Source: Neoceratodus forsteri (taxonomy: Eukaryota; Chordata; Ceratodontiformes; Ceratodontidae). Taken from it: DNA of 64,000 nucleotides. Position 1 is the stretch's first letter. Each line of letters opens with the position of its first letter. Below the pieces are notes generated by a model that was given only the letters and a program-made list of their open reading frames with translations, was not told the DNA's origin and did not search any database. Made by a program: the position numbers and the translations under genes. The stretch lies in assembly GCA_016271365.2 (NCBI GenBank), contig CM028131.1, positions 284,082,001 through 284,146,000 of the forward strand, in the 5' to 3' direction. This document shows, piece by piece, positions 1 to 10,739 of the stretch.

Positions 1-239
1 TATCTTTTGCATAGTGCTAACTACATACACTGGAAGCTCTGTGGTATCTTGCTTAAAGGTACATTTGTTTGTTGACTATAATGGAATAAACTGACAAAGC
101 CATTCCTTTCTCCAGACTATCCATATGGCCTTTGCATCTTTTAATACAGGTACCAGATTAAAATACCAAAATATATAATGAAAAAATACTAAGGGCTATA
201 TCATGCCTGTACCCCCTTGGGTTACAGATCTATATGTAG
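1..239. other. AT-rich sequence, nothing recognised
   Basis: No reading frame, repeat end or RNA signature could be identified here. It lies directly downstream (in minus-strand sense) of the Tx1-like LINE C-terminal fragment, so it may hold that element's 3' untranslated region. That is inference only. Confidence 0.3.
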
Positions 240-524
240 TTATTCCTTTAATAGGATTTAAAGGATTCCCCCAGATTATTCAAAAAAGGTATTGTATATT
301 CTGGTATCTAATGTCTGAGGGGAAGGTAATATACATCCTATAAGAAGCAGTAATGGGATAATAAAAGTTTTTATTAAATACACCCCTATGAGCTTTGTTA
401 CCTGCAATTTTTGCCAGGGCCCTATGCATTTGTTACACAGAGCCAGTTCTGCTTCCCAGTTTACCCAATCCATATCTCTAGGTCCAAATTTAATACCTAT
501 TATACCACAGGTATCTACTCTCAA
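240..524 (-). pseudogene. Tx1-like LINE ORF2, C-terminal fragment
   Basis: The minus-strand reading frame carries a G-x-K-F-G motif, then a W-x-x-x-L segment, then a hydrophobic stretch (LIGVYLIKTFIIPLLLL) followed by PSPQTLDTRIYNTFF. This matches the region after the reverse transcriptase palm in L1/Tx1-group LINEs, where the polypeptide reads LGVWFG...W...KKFVLPIFLYL...FF. The same block can be read in the plus-strand Tx1-like LINE at 24350-24800. The matching RT core on the same strand lies at 4200-5260, so this is probably the displaced 3' part of one LINE, separated by about 3.7 kb of later insertions. It is a non-functional remnant with no upstream catalytic residues. Confidence 0.65.
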
Positions 525-580
525 CCAATCACAACACAGGAAAACTGACAGTTATTCTCCCACAAACTACCACCTACATG

Positions 581-690
581 CCCACAGTAGTTTATTCACA
601 TATAGCCACGCCCACAGTAGTTTAATCACCTTTCCACAGTAGTTTATTCATCTTAACCATGTCACAGTAGTTTATCCACATTCCTTTCTC
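581..690. repeat. Short tandem array (about 22-30 bp unit, 4 copies)
   Basis: The motif CCACAGTAGTTTATTCA recurs near 582, 612, 634 and 662 with variable spacers such as 'CATATAGCCACGC'. It lies between the LINE fragment at 240-524 and the LTR-like element at 861, and contributes to the material separating the two halves of the Tx1-like LINE. The remainder of 525-860 shows nothing I recognise. Confidence 0.7.
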
Positions 691-860
691 CACTAACAGT
701 CCTACACTGAATCTCATTCACAAACACTTTCAGCCGGTGTAACTAACTTTCAAGGTAACACAAGCGTCTTTAATATCAGCGTTGTCCACTGATTTCTATT
801 CAGTATGAAAAAAATTCTCACACATCAAATTTAGCTCACAGTGCACGTATATCTCTTGTG

Positions 861-2696
861 TGTAACCCCCTACTAATGGGGGTTCCTAAAAAGCCTCCAC
901 GAGCTTGACTAAGTGTTAACCTGCCTGCTGGCGTTCGGCAGTTAAGCCATTAGAATGGCACTGTGAGTGCTGGTAGAGACTCCACCTACTGTCTCTTTAA
1001 GAGCTGCCTGCTTGCAGACATAATTGATGCTTTCCTAGGGGTGCTGATGTCTCCCTGCTCGAATCCCGCCTGAACTGCGGGGCAATTGCTTCATTTTGCG
1101 GTCGCTGAAAGCACAAAGGGAGCCCCTCTGAAAGATATACCTGTTTCACTGTAAACATTTAAGGCATTAGTAATATTGTAGTTTGTCTAACCTGCTTTCG
1201 TTACAGCTGGGGCTCTGTGTGTGTTGCCCCTCCATTTTGGAATGAAACTGCTGTGCTGGGCCAATGGAATAAGGGAGCTTTAACATGGAGACTGTTTGGA
1301 CTAACCAATTTGACTCTCCTGGGAGCCAGCTTACAATGGGAGGTACAGCTAGTTATTCTAGGAAGTGAAGATTTGGACATTGGCACCTTTTGCACCAACT
1401 GAGAGAGTGTTGAGTGATTGACAGCTGAGTCCACCAACTGAGCGGGTGGCGCCCGAAGAGAATGTTCCACCCTGCGACTGAGAGATCAGATCCATTGTGA
1501 CCGTGAGGAGAGAAGGAGCTCTGTGCTTCTGCGTTGCATAGTTCCGCATGGGAAGCATGTGAGAGGCCCTGCAGTCAGTCAATGGCCATTGCAAGCTTGA
1601 ATCGGACTGAATCCGAGTTGTCTGAAAGGAAGGAAGGTTGAAAGTGGAAACCAGGCTCACCCTGTAGAAGACTGGAGAAATTGCTGAATCAGGCTTCGGT
1701 CTGTCAGGAACTGAAGCTGTGTGACCTCCCAGGTGTTTGCAGTAAGTGTGATCCGACCTAGTGAGCAGCTGCCTGGTATAGTGATTCTTTACATATAAAT
1801 GTGTTGAATGCTTGTGGAGAATAGCTATTCTGGTTCTCTTGTCACCGTGTGGTATAAGCTGAAAGCTGAACTGAGTGAAATCGGACTAAATCTGTCCACT
1901 AGTTAAAGCACCTGGGCCTGACCTGGAGAATCTCATCTCTCTGCCTTGTTTGTCAATCCAAACAGCCCTCTGCATCAGGTTCTCAGCTTGGGGTAGTGTG
2001 AGTACAAAGCAGGGCATTCCCCTGCAACCTGTTATCAATCACCAGTGTTTCATCTGATTTGCTTTATTTCATTTTCTCAAGGACTAAGCCATCCGGCTCC
2101 TGATTACAATTGGGTGTTGTGCATATCTTTTCCTACAGGGTCCTATCCATCTGCCCCTGTGGCAACCCCGGCAGCAGACCTGGCTAGCCCCTCCAACCTG
2201 GGTACCCAGAACATGACTTTTAAGACCCTGTATGAGTGCACATTACTGTGATCTAATTTTGCCAATCAGCTTGATCTCCCTCCTGTGCTCCACTCTTAAA
2301 TAAACCAGATTTGATGTTATTGACTTTAAACTGTCTGAAGTGTCAGTACCTATATAGCGGGCATTGCATTAGTTTGTGCATGTTGATCAACCTTATTTTA
2401 CAGGGGGTCCTCCGAGATGAACTTCGGAAATCGGTCTCGAGGGTAAGTGGTACCTTATGGTTGAACTGTGTGTACATGTGGGGTATGGGTACCATAATTC
2501 CATGTATTGTGTGGATCATTAGAGGGATTGAAAGGGAGTCTCAGTGTCCCAGAGGGCTGTGACCAAACTCTACCAACCATTACAAACCCTGACCTCTGGG
2601 TGGAGGTACCCGCCCTAGAACCTAGGCCCCTCAACCTGTTGGCAGTCCAGCAGGCAAGGGTAGTAGCCCTTGGGATAGCACCACCTAGGGGTTACA
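861..2696 (+). mobile_element. LTR-like repeat, copy 1 (about 1.84 kb)
   Basis: The element begins TGTAACCCCCTACTAATGG and ends CACCTAGGGGTTACA, giving TG...CA ends embedded in a longer inverted match (TGTAACCCC/GGGGTTACA). Three relatives lie at about 15790-16737, 28430-30030 and 57109-58981 (minus). All four share an AATAAAT polyadenylation-type signal (here near 2299), splice-acceptor-like tracts ending TACAG or GCAG, a GTGAGTA donor-like site near 2000, and a 39-bp segment at 2404-2442 flanked by TTTTACAG and GTAAGT. I see no primer-binding site, polypurine tract or pol gene beside it, so a solo LTR of an unidentified retroelement is the best reading. The alternative is a non-autonomous transposon with 9-11 bp terminal inverted repeats. 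No flanking duplication is clear for this copy. No protein of note is encoded. Confidence 0.7.
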
Positions 2697-3122
2697 CATG
2701 CATCTGCCACCTCTAGTGCTACGGCAGCAAGTAACAAGCACGTTTCTGACTAACTAATAATTTTCTCCTTGTATTTCTGAAAGTAGTAATATCTGAGACT
2801 TACTGCCAGATACAAATTTGTAAGTTAGTCTCGTTCAAAAGCGAGTGCTAGAAGCCTTTATTTTTGTCTTTACAATGAATCTGTGATTCCGGACATGCGA
2901 TTGCCAGCTTTATATGCATATGTCCAAAATCACAGATGCGATTTTGAAACGGATAATAAAAGGGTTCTACTGCTTGCTTTGAATGGGACTAACTTTACAA
3001 ATGTTGTATTTGGCAGTAAGTCTTACATCCTACTACTTTCAGAAATACTAGCTCAAAATTATTAGTTAGTCAGAAACGGGTTTGTTACTTACTGTTGTAG
3101 CACTAGATGTGGCAGATGCATG
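2697..3122. mobile_element. Foldback MITE with about 140-bp inverted repeats
   Basis: The left end CATGCATCTGCCACCTCTAG is mirrored by the right end at 3103-3122. Complementarity continues inwards through GTTTCTGACTAACTAATAAT and TTTCTGAAAGTAGTA, and then through inner arms near 2880-2900 and 2918-2938. The whole 426 bp could therefore fold into one long imperfect hairpin. There is no coding capacity. It abuts the end of the LTR-like element directly, with no spacer. Confidence 0.8.
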
Positions 3123-3189
3123 AAAGAAATATTGTGCACGCTTGACTTCCATTTCATTTCATTCAAAAACATATTTCTACCACAAATTC

Positions 3190-4192
3190 TAGTAGGATAA
3201 TAGTAATAACATTCAGTTTAGTGAAGTATACTCACAATAGTCGGCTTCTGTGGAGATTAAAATGCTCTCAAGCGTATCGTGACCTCCCTGAATAAGGCCT
3301 GTCGTCTCATCACTGGCTCACATCGCCGTACCCACATATGTGACCTTTATTCCCAATCTGGATGGCTTCAACTGGACAAATGCATAAAATACCAAACCTG
3401 CTTCACGCCAAGAAACTTATAATGGGGCTTGCCCCACCTGGTATCTATGCCCTGCTTAAGCCTAGACATAGGACCGGCACTACAAGGAGATCCAGTTCCC
3501 ATCTACTACATATCCCACGATGTCGCACGACCCAAGGACAAAGATCATTCGCCTATCGGGCATCCAACTGGCTCAACTCTCTTGGCAGCAACATGGCGAT
3601 CACTCCAACACTCGGCCTCTTCAAGTCCAAGCTGTGCCTCTCACTGCTTGTATCCTGCAATTGCCCATCTTAATATTTCCACCATTCTAGCTGCACATGC
3701 CCCAGCACCCAGTACTTACAATCAGTCTTTGCACCGCTAGCAGCTTACCTGTCATATTCCCTCGACAAGGCCCCCTGGCTGCACTGTCTCCCGCCTCCGC
3801 CCACCTCCCCCATATCTCCACTTCTGCCCCTGCCCCCAACCACCTCCTGTGACTCCCCTTACCCCTGCTTCTCCTTCCTCCTCCTCGATCTCCTACCCTC
3901 ACTTCCCCCCCACCCACCTTCCCTTGTCTTGCTCATAGCTAAAGTCTTTGTACTGGTTATTACATGTCTATAAGTCAATGACTATATGTTTGTAACTAAA
4001 ATGATGACTGTTGCACACGCTGACATGGAATCTTTGTAAAAGAGCCTCGGCTCAAAGGTATTGTAATCCTAGATTGAAATAAATAAAAATAAATAAAAAT
4101 AAATGCCTCAGCTTTGCCTCTGCATTTAATCATCCACAGAAGCTGGTTATCGCTTCGTATACTTCACAAAACTGAATTTTATCACTTAAAAT
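3190..4192. mobile_element. TIR-flanked element containing a LINE 3' fragment
   Basis: Sequence at about 3208-3265 (CATTCAGTTTAGTGAAGTAT... to ...CTTCTGTGGAGATTAAAATGC) is the imperfect reverse complement of about 4120-4182 (GCATTTAATCATCCACAGAA... to ...GTATACTTCACAAAACTGAA). This gives inverted repeats of roughly 55-70 bp. The only content between them is the LINE 3' fragment at 3265-4112. The simplest reading is a MITE-like element into which a LINE copy inserted. The outer boundaries are approximate because similarity fades gradually. Confidence 0.6.
3265..4112 (+). mobile_element. CR1/L2-group LINE 3' fragment, copy A
   Basis: The plus strand encodes remnants of the region after the RT domain (KAC-R-L-I-T-G-S-H-x-x-T-H-I-C-D-L-Y). 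The same region occurs in the family members at 39100-39650 and 62150-62540. The 3' end reads ...AAAAGAGCCTCGGCTCAAAGG then ATTGTAAT and a TAAATAAAAA-type tail, matching the 3' ends of copies B (33409-36640, minus), C (about 36605-39845) and D (60262-62850). The copy is strongly 5'-truncated and frameshifted. It sits between the inverted repeats at about 3208 and 4182. Confidence 0.75.
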
Positions 4193-4199
4193 ATCTCTG

Positions 4200-5260
4200 C
4201 CTCTGGTACTATCTGAACCCTACAAATACTGGGGGTTGTTTTTTGTAGCTGTAGATCCTATTGCTAATGCCTTACTTTTAGTAAAATTTATCCTAGTTCC
4301 TGTGGCCTTGGGATATTCAGTTAGAACCTCAAAAGCTTGTTCTCCTTCTATTTCTGTGTCTAAGAAAAGACACAGAGCATCTGCAAATGCCATTATTTTA
4401 AGAAGTGCTGAGTGTAGAGAGAGCAGTATACCCTGTATGTGTACATTATATATTATTTTTTAATACATAAATCTGTAAAGAAGGTGTACAACAGGGGGCT
4501 CAAAGGGCACCTCTGCCTGACACTCCTCCTAATTTTAATCTGATTCCCTATTCTGCCATTCAAAAGAGGATGAAAGTGGGCCTGAGCATATAGCAGGTTT
4601 AGCCATGTCAGGAATTTTTGTGGAACCCCATGAAAAGGCAAAATCTGAAATAAAATCATATGAAACACTCGGTTGAAGGCCTTTTCTTGGTCCAGGGCTA
4701 CCACATAGGCCTGTACTGTCCCTAGAGCTCCACTAGGAGACTACTTCCCATACACATATAAGATTGTCTCTCAAGTTCCTTCCTGAAATTGCACAGGTTT
4801 GATATGGTGAAATTACTGTTTGTGCAATCTGGCTCAATCATTGACATAATAAAATAGAGAATAATTTAAAGTCAGTATTAAGGGCGATATTTTCTCCAGT
4901 TGTTGATATCCAATCTAGCTCCCTTTTATAAAGCAAAATCAGGAAGACTTTAGCCATCTGTTCAGGCATATCAAGGTTACCAATAATGTCATTAAATCGT
5001 CTAAAAGTAATGGAATGAGATTCTAAGTAAAGCAAGAAAGTGTAGCGAGGAACTGTTGAGGAAACAAAGTATCTTAGATGAATTAGGAATTCATTTTTAT
5101 ATGGAGAAAGAAAAGGAATTAATGGCTTGCAACCATCGTAACATACACATGAAATCCCAAAGATAGGAACATTTGGTTGAAAATTCCAACAGATATGAGA
5201 CCCTTGCCACGTTGAAGCAATGACAAAAGTGTTTTCAGGAGGGGAGACCACAGGGACCAA
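4200..5260 (-). pseudogene. Tx1-like LINE ORF2, reverse transcriptase fragment
   Basis: Reading the minus strand from 5000 downwards gives LLYKR...GENIALNTDFKLF, then a QTCAISGR block, then ALDQEKAFNRVF, then a run ending IRRSVRQRCPLSPLLY (the GVRQGCPLSPLLY motif of L1/Tx1 RTs), and finally FADALCLFL, a damaged F/YADD catalytic box. The order and spacing fit RT blocks 1-5 of the L1/Tx1 group. Several frameshifts separate the blocks. The thumb/C-terminal part on the same strand is at 240-524. The stretch 5000-5260 is open but I recognise no domain in it. Confidence 0.7.
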
Positions 5261-5329
5261 ACGTCAGAACTGAAACCAGAAATAGCACTCAAATCCTGGA
5301 TTTAGGAGGACCACCCCTTCAGGACAGGG

Positions 5330-8290
5330 ACCCATTCAAAATTTTGTCATGGAACTCTTTGGGATTAGGTGAAAAAATGGGTGACCCAGAAACCAATAAT
5401 TATCTGAAACAATTCCATCTTATTGGCATACAGGAAACTTGGGCGCTGAGTAACTTATTTTTAAGTGGTTACAGTTCATATAGTAAAAAAGCAAATAAAT
5501 TAAAGCAATATGGATGGGGTGGGGGTTTAGCTATATTTGTTAAACTTAATAAAGACATTATGACTGAAGAAATAAATACCCTTAGTAATAGTATTCTGCA
5601 GTCAAAATAACTGAGAGAAAGAAAGATATGGTATATTATCAATGTCTATTCCATCCTGCAGGAAGTGGTAATGGGGATCCAAACTATCTTAACGCCCAGG
5701 TGATTTGATTGACAATATACGGAGTGATTGTCTGATGGACGATAATCACAATGGGTGATTTTAATGCCAGGCTGGGACAGTTACAGGGCTGCTCAGAGGA
5801 TAACTCAGAGGCTCTTTCTTCTTTCCCCAAAAAAGCCAAAACTTATAAGAAATGCCATAGACAAAACTGTTAACAAAAAGGGTATAGAACTACATGAAAT
5901 ATTAACTAGAAGGAATGTTCTTCTGAATGGTAGAACTCCCATTGATCCAGAGGGATATTATTCCTTCTTAGGTGGAAACGGGTTTCGCCATTGATTATAT
6001 CTGGATAAATCTGCACCTGATTGGCAGCTGCCTTTCTTTGCAACTGGTATCTAAGCCCGAAAGCCAGCACTTGGCATTAGAATTAAAAGTCACTGAAACA
6101 ATTAAGCTTAAATGAAGAAAGAGGCCTCCACCATACAACTTAAAAGAGGGGTATTGAATGGAAAGCCATTGAGGTAATAATTTAGAGGCACTTCTGGAAA
6201 GTAAAGGATATTATCAAACCTTCTGGACCTGATGGACTGACATTCAAGTCCCAAGATGATTTCAGAATTCAATTCCATTATAAACACTATGGCATATCTA
6301 AAATTCCTTGATCAAGGTTAGAGAAACTTTCCTTGGTATAACAATGAATGCGAAAATGCCAAAAAACATTTAAATCAAAAAGTTAGACTACTGAAACAAA
6401 AACCAGATAAAAATAGTAATAAATTAATGAATATGGCAAAAAAGGAATACAGAGATGTCTTAATTAAAAATAAGCAGAGATAGTTATGGACTAACTCATA
6501 AAAAGCAGTCCTTCTTAAGGACAGTAAAACTTTTTGGAGTATCATAAACCATGGTACAAACAAACATAATCAAATAACATCTATTGAGTCAGGAGACTAG
6601 GTTAAACATTTTAAACAACTATTTTACAGGGAGGATCCTGAATATTTATGCAGAATGGCCAAGACCTGGGCAGTTGGAAGAATGTCTGTCCTTAAATCTG
6701 GAATCACACTTTCAGAATTAGACATTGCTCTGAATTCATTCAGGAGAAGAAAAGCCCCAGTCCCCGATGGAGTTTCCCTCAATGTAATATCAAGAACTAA
6801 ACAATTCTAGATTTAGAAATAAACAATCGACAATAGACCAGTGCTATACACTGGCTCATCTGATTCACAAATAAAAGTAGTCAAAAAACAAAAACTTTAC
6901 TGTACCTTTATCGACTTTAAAGCAGCTTTTGATAAGGTAAACAGGATCCTTATGTAGGAAAGATTACAGGATTTAGGGATAGAACCTTCATTACTAGAAA
7001 TGATTAAACTTATTGACCAAGATACTTTCACTAGCGTCCGCTTTACCAATTCAGGAGACTTGAGTAGCTGGTTCCAAACTAACACAGGCGTGACACAAGG
7101 GTGCACATTAGCCCCACTGTTGTTTAACCTTTACTTTACCACAGTTCTTAGACAAATGTACAGTCCTGACTTTCATCTACCTAAAATTGGAGTAAAACCT
7201 ATATCTTACATAGGCGGATAGTTTTCTCCCAGTACTGTCCTCTTTGTCTTACAAATATGGAGGTAAATCGATAAAGGGAAACTTAATGGTAGCCTGTGCC
7301 AAAACTAAAAGTCAACTGTTATATGGTGCTGAAATTTTGGGAATACACTGTAGAAACAACTTAGACTCCAGTCTAAACAAATTTTATAAGAAACTTCTAG
7401 GTCTTCCAAACAGTACTACTTCGGCCCTGGTTAGGGCCGAACTTGATCAATTGTCTATCAAATGTCACTGCACCCAAAGATTAATTAACTATTGGATTAA
7501 GGCTTTTAGGATGCCTCCTGACAGATTTCCTCACCTATGCCTGGAGGAAGCCATGGTTTAAGGCTCTGAGCTGCAAACCTGGAGACCTGGGTTTGAATCC
7601 CACAGCCCCCACTTGTATACTGTGTCACCCTGAGCAAGTCACTTAACTTCCTTGTGCTCCCAGTTTGTACCTATAAACAAGCTTTCAGCTTAGTGTGTCT
7701 CTCCTGGTAAAACGAAAAAAGCCATTAATTATGAACAATCCAATCCAATTTTTCGCTGCCTGAGAGTCCTGGAGAATATTATTAAACTAAATGGCCTCTT
7801 GCATATTATTCCAGATAGCTTGAGATGCGCTTTTGATTACATTATATTAAAGAGACTGTAAACAACAAAATCAAGGATATCTTTATACAAAAGGATTTAG
7901 AGGCAGGTAGATCTCTAAGGCTTGCCCTTGGCTAGCCAAAAATAAGAGAACACATAAACTGGAAAATACCTGTCTATACTGGTAGATACAAGACAGAGAA
8001 TTTGTCTGGCAAGGTTCCGATTTGAGTCCTTCTTGACCAACTGGAAAAGGGGCAGTATGAAGGAAAAAGGATATAGAGATTCTCTGTAGATGTAAACTTG
8101 GACAGGACAGCCTGCTACATTTGGTTTTAATATGCCCATTATATGAGAACTATTGCTGTCTTTTCTTAGACAGAATCTTGGAACAACAGCAATATCAGCC
8201 CCAACATTTATATCTTCTGAACTCTCAAGATTTAGAGGTGTTGGTCCCTGTGGGCTCCTTCTTAAAATAATTGAACAAAGAGGGCTCCAC
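5330..8290 (+). mobile_element. Non-LTR retrotransposon (Ingi/Vingi- or I-like, tentative)
   Basis: An endonuclease-type start (SWNSLGLGEKMGDPE then HLIGIQETW, then GGGLAIFV) spans 5344-5610. The RT region at 6890-7220 shows FIDFKAAFDKV, TGVTQGCTLAPLLFNLY and a damaged Y-I-G-G in place of YADD. A long C-terminal region from 7244 has SQLLYGAEILG and KKLLGLPNS. Near 8070-8140 a C-x-C...H...C arrangement (LCRCKLGQDSLLH then ICPLYENY) resembles the terminal zinc-binding region of Ingi/I-group LINEs. Many stops and frameshifts make it inactive. A SINE at 7555-7718 interrupts the C-terminal region. Clade assignment is by motif only. It starts about 70 bp beyond the divergent minus-strand Tx1-like fragment. 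Confidence 0.6.
7555..7718 (+). mobile_element. tRNA-derived SINE, copy 1
   Basis: The head carries a B-box-like GGGTTTGAATCCC, followed by the body motif TGAGCAAGTCACTTAAC, which also occurs in MIR/CORE-type SINEs. It is flanked by the 7-bp direct repeat AAGCCAT (7548-7554 and 7719-7725), and the tail is short and A-rich. The insertion splits the LINE C-terminal frame between CLEEAM and the continuing INYEQSNP segment, so the SINE is younger than that LINE. A related copy lies at 8935-9175. Confidence 0.75.
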
Positions 8291-8739
8291 TTAAATTTTT
8301 AAATAGACAGAGGTGCAACTCTGGGCAATTGGATTTTACTAGAAGTTTAGTGTAGAATAACCCATTCCTGAATGCCTCTTCCTTTTTAAATCTGTCTGTC
8401 TGAACAATTATTTGATGATGATTATGTATGGATGGCTCCTTTTTGCTATAAGAAGTCAAGTTTGCACAGATGTCTGTATATGATATTTTTAATCTGAAGT
8501 TTATAATTTGTGTCATTTTAAGGTTATGTCAGTCATATGTCTGAAATATGATCCAATACTGGCCACAGAATATGCGCCCACAAACCCCATCAGGCTCAGG
8601 GAGTGCTGCCATCAAGCTGCCACAGACAGTGCTGCATTTTCCTCCTCTTTCTTGTCCCAGGAGTGCAGACATGCAATGACGTCTAGTACTAATGTGCTGA
8701 CATCCGCTGCACTCCTCCCTTCTTTACACCATCTCTGGC
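8291..8739. other. Unassigned stretch downstream of LINE
   Basis: The first part may contain the 3' untranslated region of the LINE ending near 8290. From about 8580 the base composition becomes GC-richer. No domain, RNA gene or repeat end was recognised. The open frames on both strands are short and overlapping, and look like chance. Confidence 0.3.
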
Positions 8740-8934
8740 AGTGCCTCTGGACATCCCCAGGGGCCACTGCAGAACGGTGAAGACCCACAGCCCCCCCCCC
8801 AAGGATAGGAGAGCAGTCCTCTGGATGCTCAATCCTATCCATCCCCTGTCGACCCCTGACAACCCGGGATTGCGTCCAAAACTGGGTCGCCAGTGTGACA
8901 CGAGGTGTGGCGTCCAGTGCCTCAACCTCTAGGC
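8740..8934 (-). repeat. SINE-like repeat, copy 1
   Basis: The segment CGACCCCTGACAACCCGGG... to ...GTGTGGCGTCCAGTGCCTCA resembles 30885-30960 (CGACCCCTGGCAACCTGGCA... to ...GGCGGGCAATGCCCTAGCA). Read on the minus strand, both have tRNA-like A- and B-box candidates in order, clearer in the second copy (GGTCCAGTGGTATGGAGG then AAGTTCAGGAAT). A run of ten C residues lies at about 8792-8801. This is probably a second tRNA-derived SINE family, but similarity is modest and boundaries are uncertain. Confidence 0.4.
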
Positions 8935-9175
8935 TGGCAGTATAGTCTAGAGGTTAGAGGAACGAGGTGTAAACAAGCTTGGTACATTCAGCAGACCAGA
9001 CCTGAGTTTGATTCTCACAACCTCCTCTTACATACTGTGTGACTCTGAGCAAGTCACTTAACTGCCCAATGCTCCCAGGTCACCCCGAAACAGGCACTTG
9101 TGCCTAGTAGGCCTTACCCGGTTACCAAAGACTAAAAAAACAAAACCAAACAAAAATTTAATAAATAAATAAATA
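8935..9175 (+). mobile_element. tRNA-derived SINE, copy 2
   Basis: The head contains an A-box-like TAGTCTAGAGGTTAGAGG and a B-box-like GAGTTTGATTCTC. The body has GTGTGACTCTGAGCAAGTCA and CTTAACTGCCCAATGCTCCC, parallel to copy 1 at 7555-7718. It ends in an A-rich tail that runs into AATAAATAAATAAATAAAA. It is somewhat longer than copy 1 and preserves more of the tRNA-like head. Confidence 0.7.
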
Positions 9176-9252
9176 AAACCCTCAGCACCACCGGGCTAGC
9201 TGATGTATTTTATTTTTTGATTGTAATTGGATTTGCTTATATTTATGTTTTA

Positions 9253-10692
9253 CAGTCCATTCCATTTATTGTACCCGCGGTTAAAACGGGCAGTCGCTTA
9301 CTGTGGGCAAAAGTAAAAAAACAAATACCATTTCCTATTGTTAACATTATCTCCCCTTCGTTTACAATGATCTAGAGACGCCTGCTATTGCGGGCATTTC
9401 AGAGCTTAGTTCACACCTCTAAATTGTTATGTGCTCAGTCTGTTCATGGTAATTGTAATCAATTAGCGGCCAGTATTAGCTCGTTAGTGTGGATAGAAGA
9501 CGTTCACGACTCAGCTCTCACTCGGTTATCATTCAAGTCATCTAAAAGCGGGCAGTTCAATTTCAGCAGTGCAATGATGGCAAAAGCAAGGCACTCACTC
9601 TCAGTGAAAAAATTGAACTTTTAAACCGTATAGATGTGCTGTCTAAGATGAGCCAGCGCACCTGTCAGCTCAGCTTTCCTCCTCAAATCAACAACGAGAT
9701 CTTATTAAGCAGCAAGAACAGTTGGTTACAGAATGGTATCAAAATCAAAATCCTGATCATAAGCGCAAGAGGGATGGAAAGGATGGTGATGTAGAGAATG
9801 CCCTACTCAGGTGGTTCCAAAATGCCCGTGGCAGGGATGCGCTTATCAGTGGTCCACTGCTAGCACAAAAGGCACTGCAGCTCGCAGTCGCCATGGGCTG
9901 AGAGGACTTTAAAGTATCTGATGGGTGGCTCCAGAGATGGAAAGCACGCAACAACATAGGCTTTCATACAGCCCATGGCGAAAAGTTAAATTCTGATGCT
10001 GTTGGTGCTGAGCACTGGCTCTTGAATGTTTTGCTAGGTCTGCTGGAGGGTTATGAACCCAGGGACATTTTCAACTGTGATGAAACTGGCCTGTTTTATC
10101 GATGTGTTGGGTATGGCACACTAGTTTTTAAATCAGACCCACTCCTTGGCTCCAAAAAACAAAAGGAGCGCATATCAGTGATGCTTTGCTGTAATATGGC
10201 TGGTTCTCAGAAAATGGAACCTGCTGTTGTGGGCAAGTCACTGAACCCACGCTGTTTCCATGAATCCATCACCTGCCAGTTCTATATAGGGCCAACCGAT
10301 CCTCCTGGATGACCAGTGAAATCTTTACTGAATGGATCAAAAATTGGGACAAGCTATGCAAAGCAGAGGAAACTTGGCGATCAGATACAGAAGCAACTCA
10401 GTACAGGCCTGCATTACTGAGTATTTTACTGGACTGCAAAGTAAGACTTGCTGAAAATGAATTACTGTAGTATTTTAAATTTTGTATTTGTTTGGTGACC
10501 AAAGAACCCTTCACTTTAATGATAAATGAGTGTTCTTCAGTCTATCTATAGTAACTTTTACAGTAATTTAACAGTTATTCTTAGACTGATAAAAAAAAGT
10601 AGCGTAGTTCGTTATTTTGGTTACAGCGACAAACGCCTATAATGGGCAAACAGTAGCAAGACAAATGTGCCCGCTATAAGCGGCTTTGACTG
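9253..10692 (+). mobile_element. pogo/Tigger DNA transposon, internally deleted
   Basis: The element starts CAGTCCATTCC and ends ...CGGCTTTGACTG, so the outer bases are CAGTC/GACTG. TA dinucleotides at 9251-9252 and 10693-10694 are the expected target duplication. Both ends repeat CGGGCA/TGCCCG-type motifs seen in Tigger termini. At 1440 bp it is shorter than autonomous Tigger elements, and the coding region stops before the second and third catalytic acidic residues would occur. Confidence 0.85.
9580..10435 (+). pseudogene. Tigger transposase remnant (CENP-B-like)
   Basis: Reading across frames gives LTLSEKIELLNRID (start of a CENP-B/pogo-type helix-turn-helix), then WYQNQNPDHKRKRDG and ALLRWFQNARGRDALISGP, then VSDGWLQRWKARNNIGFHTAHGEKLN in the second DNA-binding domain. 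Next come LLEGYEPRDIFNCDETGLFY, with the first catalytic aspartate of the DDE domain (CDETGLFY), and QKERISVMLCCNMAGSQK. The frame ends near ALLSILLDCK, where the second catalytic segment would be expected. Stops and frameshifts occur in the N-terminal half. In the intact family this protein cuts and pastes the element at TA sites. Here it is inactive. Confidence 0.8.
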
Positions 10693-10739
10693 TATGTACT
10701 GTATAAATATTTTGTAATGGCCTATGACCGACCAAATAA

